From positions 1,550,001 to 1,614,000 of the forward strand of contig JBHGNT010000022.1 of assembly GCA_043228905.1 (NCBI GenBank): a DNA stretch of 64,000 nucleotides, read 5' to 3'. Origin of the DNA: Azolla caroliniana. Lineage: Eukaryota; Polypodiophyta. Of this stretch, positions 23,667 through 35,648 are shown in pieces. The notes under the pieces are model-generated. The model was not told where the DNA came from. It did not search any database and saw only the letters and a program-made list of their open reading frames with translations. Position 1 is the first letter of the stretch. Each line of letters starts with the position of its first letter. The position numbers were made by a program, and so were the translations under genes.

Positions 23667-24083
23667 TGTTGGGAGACAGGTCCCTCCGGATGGGAAGAGA
23701 GAAGAACAGTGCTGATGAACAAACTCGGCCGAGACCGATAGGCCGAGGCCGAAACCGGATGAGGAGTACCCGGCTACGGAGAGCCGGATGGCGTAGACCC
23801 GGTGAGAACCGGATGAGGAGTACCCGGCTACGGAGAGCCGGATGATGCAGACCCGGTGAGAACCGGATGAGGAGTACCCGGCTACGGAGAGCCGGATGGT
23901 GCAGACCCGGTGAGGAATGCTCACCGGATGAAGAGACATATTCGTAAATATGTTTCTGAGAGTCCATCGAGGCTATATTTGTAAATAGCCGAAAAGTCAT
24001 ATTAGTATAAATATGACTTAGGGAAAAATTTTACTAACTGTTGTTATTCTTGTTGGTGTAAGAAGAGAGAGCGCATAACTGTG

Positions 24084-24148
<65 letters not shown>

Positions 24149-24419
24149 GTTGTTGCCTCTGTTGTAACCGCCGCCTGTGGCGAAGGTCGTGAGCACGAGG
24201 TCGTTGCCTCTGTGAGCTCACTGTTGTAATCATTGTGATATAGTGATAGTTTGGAGTCTGTGGACTTCCGTGGTTTTTCCCTCTCAGGGTTTTCCACGTT
24301 AAACATCCTGCGTATTTTTCTCTCCTTTGTGTCGTGTTTTTCGCTTCCCGTTTTCTGTGTATGATTCTAAGCTCGGTTGTGGCCGAGCGTTGCGTATAGG
24401 GAGCGTGCAATTCCCATCA
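23667..24419 (+). repeat. 5' LTR of copia C
   Basis: 753 bp. It has three copies of a roughly 53-bp unit (CCGGATGAGGAGTACCCGGC..) at about 23756-23915, TATAAATATGAC near 24006, and a long (GA)n tract at 24090-24143. The primer-binding site TGGTATTAGAGC follows at 24422, one base off the usual initiator-Met sequence. Confidence 0.9.
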
Positions 24420-24448
24420 AGTGGTATTAGAGCGAAACGACACAGAAA

Positions 24449-26267
24449 ATGGATGATTCGTTGGGAGGCATGTTCAAGCTCACCAGCTCCAACTATTCGG
24501 TGTGGAAGTCGAAGATGAGGGACATGCTCGTGGTTAAAAATCTTTGGCTGCCGGTTCAGTTTGGGGACAAGAGACCGGACAAAATCGACGCCACGATATG
24601 GGAGGTGATGCACATGAAGACAACGGCATACATACGGTGCTTCATCGACATGAGCCTATACAACAACTTCAATGAAGAGAGCAAGGCTCATGAGCTCTGG
24701 GAGAAGATCGACATTATGTTTCAAAACAAAAATGCTGTCAATCAGGTTTCGGTATTCCGGAAGCTAGTAAGACTTCGGTACCAAGATGGCTCCAGCATGG
24801 CGGAGCACATGAATGCCTTCTAGGGGTTGATTCACCAGGCAACATCATTGGAAGTACCTCTCGCCGATGAGGTACTAGCACTACTCCTGCTCGGTTCCCT
24901 CCCGGATAGTTGGGAGACGTTGGTTGTCACTTTGGGCAACGCCGGGCCGGAAGGGAAACGGTTATCCCTAGCAAGAGTAAAGTCGAGTTTGCTAGATGAG
25001 GAGGCGCATCGGAAAGATAAAGATACGAGCTCCGACTCCAAAGCGCTCCTTACCGAATCAGAATGCGGAAGACATAGAAACCGTAGTCCCCAGAACCGGG
25101 AGAAGTCGGGGACACGATCAAAGTCAAGGGGAAGGCCTACTTGCTTCTATTGCGGTAAGCCGGGACACTTCCAGAAGAACTGTCAGCATTTCCGGAAAGA
25201 CAAGGAAACCGACGGTATCGATTCGAAGCGGACACCGGACCGAAACGATAAAGACCGGAGGGGGCCGGACCGGAAGGGAACGACGGCAATCGCGGCAAGT
25301 GAAGAAGAGTTGATGCTCATCACCGAGGAGAGTGAGATAAACCTTGTTGGCAACGAGATGACCTGGGTGGTAGACTCCGGAGCATCGTTCCACCTTACCC
25401 CGGACCGGAAATGCTTCTCATCCTACTCAGCCGGTGATCACGGCTGTGTCCGGATGGGGAATGAAGGTACATGCCGAATTGTCAGCATACGAGACGTGTG
25501 GCTGTCAACACCAACCGGATGCAAGTTGTTGCTGAAGGATGTCCGACACGTTCCGGAGGTTCGTCTGAACCTGATATCAGCCGGTTGGCTAGATGATGAA
25601 GGCTACACGGGCAGCATCCGGAACGGTGTCATGAAGTTCAACATAGGGAGCCTGATTGTGGCTCTGGCCCGGAAGGTCAACACACTGTACCTGATGAATG
25701 CCCGGTTATGTCCGAAAGAAGTGAACGTGGCATCCGACACTGCCAGTGAGCTGTGGCACAAGAGGCTGTGTCATATGAGTGAGAAGGGGATGAAGAGACT
25801 TGCAGACGACAACCTCATTCCAGTGAAGAACGTGCACTTGGAGAAGTGCACTGATTGTCTGGCCGGTAAGGAAAACCGGACCTCCTTCCGACCAAGGCCA
25901 CCGATGAGACGTAATGCACCACTGGAGTTGGTGCATACGGATGTGTGTCAAGTAGACACGAAGTCACATGCCGGAGCGCAGTACTTCGTGACGTTCATAG
26001 ATGACCACAGCCGGAAGCTGTGGGCCACATCGTTGAAGATGAAGGATCAGGTGCTATCCGTCTTCAAAGAGCTCCACGCGAGAGTGGAAAGAGAAACCGG
26101 CCGGAAGCTGAAGGCGGTTTGAGCAGATAACGGAGGAGAATACCGGGGCAGTTCGATGAGTACTGCCGCTCGAAGGGAATCCGGCTCGAATTTACCGTGC
26201 CGAAGACGCCGGAACTAAACGGACTGGCCAAGAGGATTAACCGGACCATAATGGAGAGGGTCCGGAG
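24449..26267 (+). pseudogene. Copia C gag-protease-integrase, interrupted
   Basis: Frame opens at ATG 24449. It shows gag (LTSSNYSVWKSKMRDML), a zinc knuckle CFYCGKPGHFQKNC, protease VVDSGASFHLTP, the pre-integrase LWHKRLCHMS and the integrase core start (HTDVCQV, FIDDHSRKLW). Lesions: in-frame TAG at 24821-24823, TGA at 26120-26122 where family B has CGA (Arg before ADNGGEY), and a lost G in the following G-run, which shifts the frame. Gypsy D inserted at 26268-26272 inside the codons for RSMLAHAK. Confidence 0.9.
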
Positions 26268-26272
26268 TATGC

Positions 26273-26745
26273 TGTTAAGAGTCTATTACTAATCAATAGA
26301 CCAAATCAAGTAAAAAGGAAGAAAATAGATTGGATAGAAGAACCCGTTCCACCCGACCACCCCCGAGCTATGATCTAGACATAGCCAACCTACCACCGAC
26401 GTCCCATACCGCCGGATATTAGGATGACTAATACCTTGGAAGAGATAAACACGATCGTCGAGACGAAAGCCTAGCCCGCACCACCGGTGTCTACGACAGC
26501 AGCCTTCCGACGTGATGATCCTATGAGGGTAGCTAAGCCTCATCTTTATACCTTTTCCTAGGCCCCTTGAATAGATGTGCCTTTCTAAAAGGCTCTCTAT
26601 TCATTGGTTGTCTAAATCATGATAGTGCATGCACATATCATTCATTCTATCCAATCATTAGTCCCCTTTTTAATAATAGTGAACATACCCTTCACTAATG
26701 TAAATATTAGTGACCTACCCTCACCAACGTTATGTGTACATAACA
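26273..26745 (-). repeat. 3' LTR of gypsy D
   Basis: 473 bp, TGTTAAGAGT..ACATAACA on the plus strand, same length and sequence by eye as 32939-33411. The adjoining polypurine tract GTAGGGGAGTA (minus strand) lies at 26746-26756. Confidence 0.95.
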
Positions 26746-26752
26746 TACTCCC

Positions 26753-29700
26753 CTACTTCAAAAGATTGCACTCTTGCAATATAAAGTGAGGAAATTGTGC
26801 CTTAAGCGAATGCTCGCGTTCCCATGTGGCATCATCAATAGGTTTATCCATCCATTTGATCTTGAATAGCCGAATCTCTTTAGAACGTAAACGTTTAGTA
26901 CGAGAATCAAGAATTCGTTCAGGAACATGAGGTTTGTAAGAAAAATCCTCTAATGTTACAAGATCTTGGATTGTGATGGTGTTATCACCAGAGCCTAAAA
27001 ATGGTTTTAGACGACTGACGTGAAAAACAGGATGAATACCAACGTTACGAGGTAAGGCAAGGTGATAAGCAGATGACCCAACTCGCTTAAGGATTTCAAA
27101 TGGGCCACAATATCGTGGGGCTAACTTAGCGCACTTGCCCGTAGATAATGACGTAGAATCAGTCGGGACACGCAAAAAAACTTTTTGACCAATAGTAAAT
27201 GCACGAGGACGTCTATCCTGATCAGCATAAAATCGAGCACGATCTTGAGCTGTCTTGACATTTTCTTTGGCAATATGCAACATTTGGTTCATGTCTTGCA
27301 AAAAATTGCGTGTACTGTCTAATGTATCACGATGAATCGTGACATCAACTGGGGCACGTGGCTGAAAACCATACATCAACATAAAAGGACTATATCCAGT
27401 GGATGTATGTTTAGAGCTATTATAGGCAAATTCTAAGATAGGAAGGTATTGCTCCCACTTAGAAGGGGTTTTTGCTACATAAGCTCGAAGCATGTCCTCA
27501 ATAATTTGATTAACTCGTTCAGTTTGTCCATCAGACTGAGGATGATCTGCGGAACTCATGCTCAACGTAGTTTCGAGTTTCTTAAAGACCTGAGTCCAAA
27601 AGTCACTAGTAAACTTGGAATCTCGATCACTAACAATATCCATCGGTAATCCATAAAAACGAAATAACTCATCAACAAATTGATAAGCCAACTGTTGAGC
27701 GGTTACCGTGGTTTTTGTAGGAATAAATCTAGCTAATTTTGTTAGCCTGTCAACGACAACCCATATGGCATCATGACCCCTCTGTGTACGAGGTAAACTA
27801 ACAATAAAATCCATCGAGATACTTTCCCATTTATTGTTGGGAATATCTAAGGGATGTAAAAGACCAGCAGCTTTAAGTCGTTCCGACTTATTAATCTGAC
27901 ATTGTAAGCATTGAGTTACGTATTTATGCACGTCAGAGCGCATCTTAGGCCAGAAAAAAGTACACGAGATGAGAACGAGTGTGCGTTGTATTCCAGGATG
28001 ACCAGCAGATGGTGCATCATGACATTCATGAAAAATTTTCTGTTTAACATTTGGTAAATCTGGAACACAGACCTTTCCACTACGGTAGAGCAAACCGTTT
28101 GTAATGTGAAAGGTCGCCTTCGAGGGTAGGGTGCTAGTATCGGCATCTAAACCAGATTCGGCTTTCGTCCAGTATTTTGAGAAATAACTGTCATCAAGGT
28201 ATTTCCCTCGAAGGTGATCTAAAAGATCAGATTTTATTTCCGTGAAGCTAAGCATGTTAACTTCTTTAATGCGACTAAGAGCATCAGCAACGGTGTTCAT
28301 AGAACCCTTGCGATATCGTATGGAAAAATCAAAATCTTGCATAAGGTCAGCCCAACGGCCTTTACGACCAACAAGATCGGGCTGGTCACAAAAATACTTT
28401 AATGATTGATGGTCTGTTGTAACCACAAATTTATTTCCATAGAGATAGTGCCTCCATGTTTTAAGTGCGTGTATCACCGCAAACAACTCTTTCTCTTGAA
28501 CCGAATACCGAGATTGAGCAGCATCAAGCTTCTTACTTTCAAAAGCAATAGGGTGACCACCTTGATAAAGAACGGCACCAATAGCATAATCACTAGCATC
28601 GGTTTCAATTGAGAAAGGCTTAGAAGGGTCTGGTAATAGAAGAGTGGGAGCCTGACACACATGCTCCTTGAGTGTCTCAAATGATTTGTCAAGTTGTTCA
28701 TTCCATGAAATTGGTTTGACAGACTTACGTGGATGACCTTTTAAAAGGTCAGTTAATGGCGTAGTCAATTTGGAATAGTTACGAATTGATTTTTGTAAAA
28801 ATCCCACAAACCCTAAGAATGATCTAAGTTCACGAATATTACGAGGAATGGGCCAAAGTTTAACCTTTTCAATACGAGAAGGTTCAATTTCAACGCCATT
28901 TTCTGTAATTAAATGACCTAGGTACACAATAGATTTTTGGAAGAAGTCACATTTTGAATGTTTTGCATAGAAAGAGTTGTCACGCAACTTTCGCAAAACA
29001 AATCGAACATGTTGAACATGATCTTGCAAGGTACGGCTATATATCAAAATATCATCCAAGAAGACGACAACAAAATCACCGAGTTGATCTCGGAAAATAT
29101 CATTCATCGCTTGTTGGAATGTGGCTGGAGCATTAGTCAACCCAAACGGCATGACTAAAAACTCATAATGGCCATAGCGCGTACGAAAAGCGGTTTTAGG
29201 AATATCATCCTCGGCGATGCGAATCTGATGATAACCAGTTCGTAAGTCAATTTTCGTAAAATATCGAGCCCTGTGCAAACGATCAATCAAATCATCGGCA
29301 CGAGGTAATGGATATGCATTCTTAATTGTCATTTTATTCAAACGGCGATAATTGATACACATTCGCCACGAACCTTCCTTCTTCTTGACTAATAGAACTG
29401 GCGCACCCCAAGGTGATTTACTATACCTAATGTGGCCCATACTCAAGTATTCCTTAAGTTGTTTAGCGATCTCATCCTCTTCTAATCGACTAAGTCGGTA
29501 AGGTGGAATGCTCACAGGAGCAGCCCCAGGGATGAGTTCAATTTGATGGTCCACATTACGTTTAGGTGGTAAAGTAAGCGGTAATTCAGTAGGAAACACA
29601 TCTTGAAAATCCTCTAAAATAGAGTCGAGTAATCGTTGCTCAAAATGTGGTAATTGTGTGGCGTCAATATTAAAATAATAAAATTGAACCGCAGGATCAA

Positions 29701-31156
29701 TTACACACGAATAAATTAATGAACTAGAATACTCACTTAAAGATTTAGAAGACACAAGTGAATGAGAAGGAAGTTTGGAACATTGAATAAAATGTTTACA
29801 ATTATTAAGTTCAAATGTGATTGAGTGATTAACCCAATCAATGGACAAAGAAGGGTTTTTATTAAAAAACCAAGGATATCCTAAAATGACATCTGCGGAT
29901 TGTAATTTCATAACATGAAAGTCAAGCTTCTCCAAATAAGTATCTATTTGAATTGGCAGTTGACAAACAATGCCACTGATGTATTGAACGTTTCCATTTG
30001 CCATGTGAACTTGATAGATATGATCACTTGCGTTTATGTGGAGCTCCATTTGCTGCACAAAGTGATCATTAAGAAAATTGTGAGAACTACCGGAATCAAA
30101 CAAGAAATGTGCTTGTGTTCCATTGATATATCCGACTGCTCGGAGTAAATCATTAGGTCCAAGTAAATGTGAAGGAAAAGTGCATTCACATAAACTTAAG
30201 TGATTGGTATGAACTTCAACAATATCAAAAGACTCACCTGTGTGACTCGTAGATTTGTCTTGAGGAGGGGTGTTCATTGACTTCCTCTCAAGACGACGAC
30301 AGGTATCCTTTGTGTGGCCCCGCTTCTTGCAATATGCACAGAAGAGGTTCGGTTTCTTTGAGTCGCGGTCAAGAGTGTCACTGGATTGCTTACGTTTCCC
30401 AATGAACTTGACATTCAGAGTTTTGGTGAACTCAGGTTTATTGTGGTCTTTCTTGGAAGTCCTATGGTATCGCAACACAATGTTGACGGCTTCCTCGAAA
30501 GTTGTGGGGTCCTTGTCATGGACAATCCAATGATAATCCCCATTGGGAATACCATTAAAAAAACAAGCGACAAACCATTTCTCACCCGTAAGTCCCGATT
30601 TTTGGATCTGGGTCCGTGCGTGATGCACATAATCCTCGAGAGAGGTAAATGGCTTACTAGACAATGTGAGCAAGTGTTGCGCTTGTTCGGTTTGAGAAGG
30701 TGGCTGCAAGAATTGTTTCTTAAAAACATCAACGAAACCTTCCCAAGTTGTGGGTAAGTTTTTTGCGGTCCTTAGGCCACGCCACCAAGCAGCAGCTCGG
30801 CCACCTAACTCACGACCGACATAACCAATTTTTACTGCATCGGGCTTGGGATGAAGCTCAAAGTGAGACTCCCAACGACCAAGCCAAGTGCTAATGGCCT
30901 CCTCGGTTCTTTCTTTCTTATCTCCCTTGAAAGGCGTGACTACGAAGGAAGGTTCACCTTCTTTCTTGGACTCAATAGTTAATTCTTGGAATTTTTTTTC
31001 CAATGCCATATTGGCCTGTCTCATTTCGGCCAATTGATTCAAGGTAGTAGTGAGCAATTGCTCAATAGTGATCTCAGCTGGTGTGCGAGATGCGGATTGG
31101 GGTTGAGAGGTCTCATTTGGAGAGATCGTTCCAACTGCGTTCAAAACTTGTTCCAT
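26753..31156 (-). CDS. Gypsy D gag-pol polyprotein
   Basis: One uninterrupted frame of 1467 residues carrying all functions for copying and integrating the element. Gag lies in about the first 250 residues. A zinc knuckle (CAYCKKRGHTKDTC) is near residue 272 and the protease active site (FDSGSSHNFL) near 354. Reverse transcriptase has FLDD near 700 and RNase H has ETDASD near 850. The integrase has an HHCC finger (about 1050-1090) and Asp, Asp and Glu near 1115, 1176 and 1213 (DFIVSLP, SDRDSKF, GQTERVNQ). The end (PERILDSRTKRL, FKIKW, DATWERE) resembles a chromodomain, which marks chromovirus-type gypsy elements. Order RT-RNase H-integrase confirms gypsy. Gag and pol are in one frame without a shift. 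No defect seen. Confidence 0.95.
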   Translation of the reverse strand: MEQVLNAVGTISPNETSQPQSASRTPAEITIEQLLTTTLNQLAEMRQANMALEKKFQELTIESKKEGEPSFVVTPFKGDKKERTEEAISTWLGRWESHFELHPKPDAVKIGYVGRELGGRAAAWWRGLRTAKNLPTTWEGFVDVFKKQFLQPPSQTEQAQHLLTLSSKPFTSLEDYVHHARTQIQKSGLTGEKWFVACFFNGIPNGDYHWIVHDKDPTTFEEAVNIVLRYHRTSKKDHNKPEFTKTLNVKFIGKRKQSSDTLDRDSKKPNLFCAYCKKRGHTKDTCRRLERKSMNTPPQDKSTSHTGESFDIVEVHTNHLSLCECTFPSHLLGPNDLLRAVGYINGTQAHFLFDSGSSHNFLNDHFVQQMELHINASDHIYQVHMANGNVQYISGIVCQLPIQIDTYLEKLDFHVMKLQSADVILGYPWFFNKNPSLSIDWVNHSITFELNNCKHFIQCSKLPSHSLVSSKSLSEYSSSLIYSCVIDPAVQFYYFNIDATQLPHFEQRLLDSILEDFQDVFPTELPLTLPPKRNVDHQIELIPGAAPVSIPPYRLSRLEEDEIAKQLKEYLSMGHIRYSKSPWGAPVLLVKKKEGSWRMCINYRRLNKMTIKNAYPLPRADDLIDRLHRARYFTKIDLRTGYHQIRIAEDDIPKTAFRTRYGHYEFLVMPFGLTNAPATFQQAMNDIFRDQLGDFVVVFLDDILIYSRTLQDHVQHVRFVLRKLRDNSFYAKHSKCDFFQKSIVYLGHLITENGVEIEPSRIEKVKLWPIPRNIRELRSFLGFVGFLQKSIRNYSKLTTPLTDLLKGHPRKSVKPISWNEQLDKSFETLKEHVCQAPTLLLPDPSKPFSIETDASDYAIGAVLYQGGHPIAFESKKLDAAQSRYSVQEKELFAVIHALKTWRHYLYGNKFVVTTDHQSLKYFCDQPDLVGRKGRWADLMQDFDFSIRYRKGSMNTVADALSRIKEVNMLSFTEIKSDLLDHLRGKYLDDSYFSKYWTKAESGLDADTSTLPSKATFHITNGLLYRSGKVCVPDLPNVKQKIFHECHDAPSAGHPGIQRTLVLISCTFFWPKMRSDVHKYVTQCLQCQINKSERLKAAGLLHPLDIPNNKWESISMDFIVSLPRTQRGHDAIWVVVDRLTKLARFIPTKTTVTAQQLAYQFVDELFRFYGLPMDIVSDRDSKFTSDFWTQVFKKLETTLSMSSADHPQSDGQTERVNQIIEDMLRAYVAKTPSKWEQYLPILEFAYNSSKHTSTGYSPFMLMYGFQPRAPVDVTIHRDTLDSTRNFLQDMNQMLHIAKENVKTAQDRARFYADQDRRPRAFTIGQKVFLRVPTDSTSLSTGKCAKLAPRYCGPFEILKRVGSSAYHLALPRNVGIHPVFHVSRLKPFLGSGDNTITIQDLVTLEDFSYKPHVPERILDSRTKRLRSKEIRLFKIKWMDKPIDDATWEREHSLKAQFPHFILQECNLLK

Positions 31157-32149
31157 GATGCACGCTGTGGGTATGCAATAAAATAAGGAGGTTCAGAAAA
31201 TACACAAGCAAAATGAATGCTTGAAATTTTGATTGAAAGAACTTTATCCAAGAAAGTATCTCATGTCTTTACCCCTCTAGACATATGAGATGTGATTCGA
31301 GATCCGATAACTATGGTAACACTATGGTGTTTTAAAAACCATGGGGGAAAACATAGCTAAGATGTATTTCTCAGATCTCTATCTTGAGTAATCATGGCGG
31401 CTCCCTGAGGCTCAACCATGGTTCTTACATCAATGAAATTTCCTAGATAGCCTTATATTAATGCCAACCCATCATGTATTATATGGTCGAGAAAGTGTAT
31501 TACGCGAAAAAACAAGTGCACTCACAAGTAATATTCTAGTCTTGCGAGCAATAAGCAAACGTGATGATAAAATGATAAAATAAGGCACTACTCATAAGAG
31601 TTAAGTAGTGACGAAAACAAGGGTAAAAAAAAAAAGAAAAAAAGAACCCATGTGTTACCTACGAAAAAAACAATGTCACAAATAAATGGGAAGTGCAAGG
31701 TATGCACATATACATCCCAATATGATTGTTATAACTTGCACAATTGTGACATAAGCCACAAATTGATACAAGTGATGACGGTGTTGTGCGCAAAGATGTA
31801 ATACTCAAATCCATGAGTAAAACATCAATAAGGGAACTCATATGGTTTTACTCGTTTTCTAAGGCTTGATGATAAGAGTTAAACCTAGATGACCCGTTGA
31901 AAAAAAAATCGTTCAACAAGCCACTCCATACGAAAAAATAGTCTACACGTAAAGGTTACATTAAAAATAAACGATGTAAATACTTTATACATGAAAAGGA
32001 AGTGGAAAAAGGAGAGTTAATTGTGGGCGGGTAAATAATTGTGGGCGGGTAAATAATAATTACTAGAAAATCATATAAGTGAAACAATACTTATGAAATT
32101 AAAATTTAATTAGAATAATCAACAATTAGGTGTATGGAATCAAACATGC

Positions 32150-32500
32150 CCTAAGATACGAAACCCTAGGGTAGTTGACATGCACCTCCTCAAGACCACC
32201 ACATATCCCTAGAATCGGCCAAGTAATGGCTAATTAAAGAGGAAAGTGGCATAGGTAAGTGACATATACCTCGTCAAGGCCACATCATCCCTTAGAATCG
32301 GCCAATTGATGGCTAATTAAAAAGGAAAGTGGCATATGTAAGCTACATATACCTTGTCAAGGCCACAACATCCCATAGAATCGGCCAATTGATGGCTTAA
32401 TAGAGAGTAGAGTGGCATAGGTAGGCAACATACACCTCGTCAAGGCCACATCATCCCTTAGAATCGGCCAAGTGATGGCTCAATAGAGGGGAAGAGTGGT
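32150..32500. repeat. 83-84 bp tandem repeat, four copies, in gypsy D leader
   Basis: The word TCAAG(A/G)CCAC recurs at 32190, 32274, 32357 and 32440, each followed by AGAATCGGCCAA and TGATGGCT-like words. Units are about 90% alike. Confidence 0.88.
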
Positions 32501-32535
32501 ATACTCAACATCATATGCAAAACGGCCATGAGATA

Positions 32536-32680
32536 AGCGTGTGCGATTAGAGCAAACACGCTCGACCCAATGCACAAGAATAATTATTATCGTAAGAGTT
32601 CAAGAGAGGAGAGAGTGGGATATATATCGCAATATGCAAAAGGCCATGAGTTGAGCGTGTGCGATTAGTGCAAACACGCT
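32536..32680. repeat. Repeated perfect hairpin in gypsy D leader
   Basis: AGCGTGT (32536-32542) pairs with ACACGCT (32556-32562). The same pair recurs at 32654-32660 and 32674-32680. Both have a 13-nt loop GCGATTAG..CAA. Confidence 0.8.
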
Positions 32681-32925
32681 CGGCCCGATGCATAATAATA
32701 AGTAAAATCGTAGCGTAGTAGGAGGTAGAAAGAAAGAGAATAAAACGTAATACCAATTTGATTCGACCATAAAGAACGCATAATAGAAAAAGAGAAGAGA
32801 TCAAAAAAGAAGAATACCGGGTTTAGAGTGTTGTTTTGATCCTGAGAAGAGCATGACGAGCCTTGTTAGATCCCCCTCGCTCACACGCAAAAAACATCAA
32901 AACAACAAAAAAATTGTTAGTAAAA

Positions 32926-32937
32926 GCTCTGATACCA
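32926..32937 (-). promoter_or_regulatory. Primer-binding site of gypsy D
   Basis: Minus-strand TGGTATCAGAGC, complementary to the 3' end of initiator tRNA-Met, one base inside the 5' LTR. Confidence 0.93.
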
Positions 32938-32938
32938 C

Positions 32939-33411
32939 TGTTAAGAGTCTATTACTAATCAATAGACCAAATCAAGTAAAAAGGAAGAAAATAGATTGGA
33001 TAGAAGAACCCGTTCCACCCGACCACCCCCGAGCTATGATCTAGACATAGCCAACCTACCACCGACGTCCCATACCGCCGGATATTAGGATGACTAATAC
33101 CTTGGAAGAGATAAACACGATCGTCGAGACGAAAGCCTAGCCCGCACCACCGGTGTCTACGACAGCAGCCTTCCGACGTGATGATCCTATGAGGGTAGCT
33201 AAGCCTCATCTTTATACCTTTTCCTAGGCCCCTTGAATAGATGTGCCTTTCTAAAAGGCTCTCTATTCATTGGTTGTCTAAATCATGATAGTGCATGCAC
33301 ATATCATTCATTCTATCCAATCATTAGTCCCCTTTTTAATAATAGTGAACATACCCTTCACTAATGTAAATATTAGTGACCTACCCTCACCAACGTTATG
33401 TGTACATAACA
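32939..33411 (-). repeat. 5' LTR of gypsy D
   Basis: 473 bp, identical by eye to 26273-26745. Drives transcription leftward. Confidence 0.95.
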
Positions 33412-33416
33412 TATGC

Positions 33417-35638
33417 TAGCGCATGCAAAACTACCCAAGAAGTTTTGGGCTGAGGCATTGTCGACGGCGACATATGTGATAAATAGATCACCCTCAGTAC
33501 CCTTGGACGGAGACACGCCACAGAGAGTATGGACCGGTAAGGAAGTATCCTACCGGCATCTGAAGGTGTTCGGGTGTCTCGCGTACGCGCATTTAGCTAA
33601 GGACCGGAGAGGAAAGTTAGATCCAAAGACCCGGCCATGCATATTCCTCGGTTACGGTGACGATGAGTTCGGCTACCGAGTGTGGGACCTGGTCGACAAG
33701 AAGGTATTCCGGAGTCGAGATATTATCTTCATGGAGGACAAGACGCTCGCCGACTGGGAGTCGGAGAAGAAGATAATGAACTCCGAGTCGACCGGTAAGG
33801 ATCGACTCTACGATGAGCAGACCCAACCGGCAAGAGACCGGTTAGCACTCGAGGGACCAGCCAGTTACGGTGAGGATACCGAACAGGCTGAAGAAGAAGT
33901 AGAGGAAGCTGAAACCGGAACCGGCCGAGACCCCGAATCAGATTCGGATGAAGAGCAAATGGAGGAGCCGGTTACCGAAGCCCGAAGATGGAGATATCCT
34001 CTCAGAGAGAGAAGGGCGCCCCGTAGATTTCCGGATGTAGAGCATGTTCTGCTGACCGATGAGGGGGAGCCGGAAAGCTTCGAAGAAGCGAAGGATGACA
34101 CCCACAACCGCAAATGGTTAAGTGCCATGCAGGATGAGATGGATTCCCTGCATGAGAACCATATGTACGAATTGGTGGAGTTGCCGAAAGGAAAGCGGGC
34201 ACTCCGAAACAAGTGGGTGTACAAGTTGAAACCGGGAGATGCCGGCAACCCCCCGAGATACAAAGCCAGGATCGTGGTGAAGGGGTTCCAGCAGAAAAAG
34301 GGGGTGGACTTTGACGAGATATTTGCCCCGGTAGTAAAGATGACCTCCATCCGGACGGTGCTGAGTATAGCGGCAAGCATGGACCTCGAGGTAGAACAGC
34401 TGGACGTGAAGACGACATTCCTTCACGGCAATCTCGAAGAGGAGATCTACATGCAACAACCGGAGGGATTTGTGGAGAAAGGGAAGGAGCACCTGGTATG
34501 CCGGCTGAAGAAGAGCCTGTACGGACTAAAGCAGGCTCCCCGACAATGGTACCGGAAGTTCGATTCCTTCATGACCGATCAAGGGTACCACAAGACGCAG
34601 ACCGATCACTGCGTGTTTGTGAAGAAGTTCGAAGGAGGCGACTTCCTGATACTCCTTCTGTACGTGGACGACATATTGATTGTCGGACGGGACCAAGCCA
34701 AAATACGGATGCTGAAGAAGGCTCTCAACCGAACCTTCTCAATGAAAGACTTGGGTCCGGCAAGACAGATGCTGGGGATGCATATTATTCGAAACTGGTC
34801 AATGTAGCAATTATGGCTGTCACAGGAGAAGTACGTGACAAAGGTGCTTCAGCGGTTCAACATGTTAGATGCGAAACCGGTCGGATTGACACTTCCGGCA
34901 AACTGCAGGCTATCCGGTAAGCAAAGCCCGAAGACGAAAGCAGAGAAGGCGGATATGATGAAGATTCCATATGCCTCTGCCGTCGGGAGCTTGATGTACG
35001 CAATGGTGTGTACCCGACCGGATATAGGATACGCAGTCGGAGTGGTGAGCCGGTTTATGAGCAATCCCGGCAAGGAGCACTGGAACGCGGTCAAATGGAT
35101 ACTCCGGTAATTGAAGGGCACTTTGCATATGTGTCTCCGATTCAGCTCTGGAAAACCTCAACTTGATGGTTTTACCGATTCAGACATGTCAGTTGATGTG
35201 GATACCAACCGGTCTACGTCCGGGTATGTAATGACATATGTAGGGGGAGCTGTTTCGTGGCAGTCGAGGTTGCAGAAGATGGTTGCGTTGTCAACCACAG
35301 AAGCGGAGTACATGGCGGCTGTGGAAGCCGGCAAGGAAATATTATGAATGAAGGACTTCATCGGAGAGCTCAGTATCCGGCAAGATGAATACCGGCTCTA
35401 TTGCGACATTCAAAGTGCCATCCACCTTGCTAAGAATGCGGCCTACCATTCCCGGACGAAGCATATCCAGCGAAGGTATCACTGGATCTGGGAAAGAGTA
35501 GATGACCAGGAGTTCGCGCTGACGAAGATCCACACGGCCGAGAACGGGTCAGATATGCTGACCAAAGTGTTGATACCCGACAAGCTGGATGCATGCCGGA
35601 AGCGGATTAGACTAGTAAGACACCCCATGCCGGAGTGA
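33417..35638 (+). pseudogene. Copia C integrase end, RT and RNase H
   Basis: Resumes at LAHAKLPKKFW after gypsy D. The RT shows YKARIVVKGFQQ and LLLYVDD, and RNase H shows STTEAEYMA and CDIQSAIHLAKN. Broken by stops at 34805-34807 (TAG, where family B has a Lys codon), 35108-35110 (TAA where B has TAC) and 35345-35347 (TGA where B has TGG). It ends with RHPMPE and a stop at 35636-35638, followed by the polypurine tract AAGGGGGAGTT. Confidence 0.9.
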
Positions 35639-35648
35639 AGGGGGAGTT

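Larger units (their letters stand above)
31157..32925 (-). other. Gypsy D leader (5' UTR)
   Basis: About 1.77 kb separate the primer-binding site from the gag-pol start, which is long for this class. It contains no frame longer than about 85 codons. It holds an 83-84 bp tandem array and a repeated hairpin, listed separately. Confidence 0.75.
26273..33411 (-). mobile_element. Gypsy D, complete chromodomain-type element
   Basis: 7139 bp on the minus strand, between duplications TATGC at 26268-26272 and 33412-33416. Both LTRs are 473 bp and I could see no difference between them. The layout is 5' LTR (right), primer-binding site, long repeat-bearing leader, one intact gag-pol frame, polypurine tract and 3' LTR (left). 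Integrity and identical LTRs point to a recent insertion. Confidence 0.95.
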
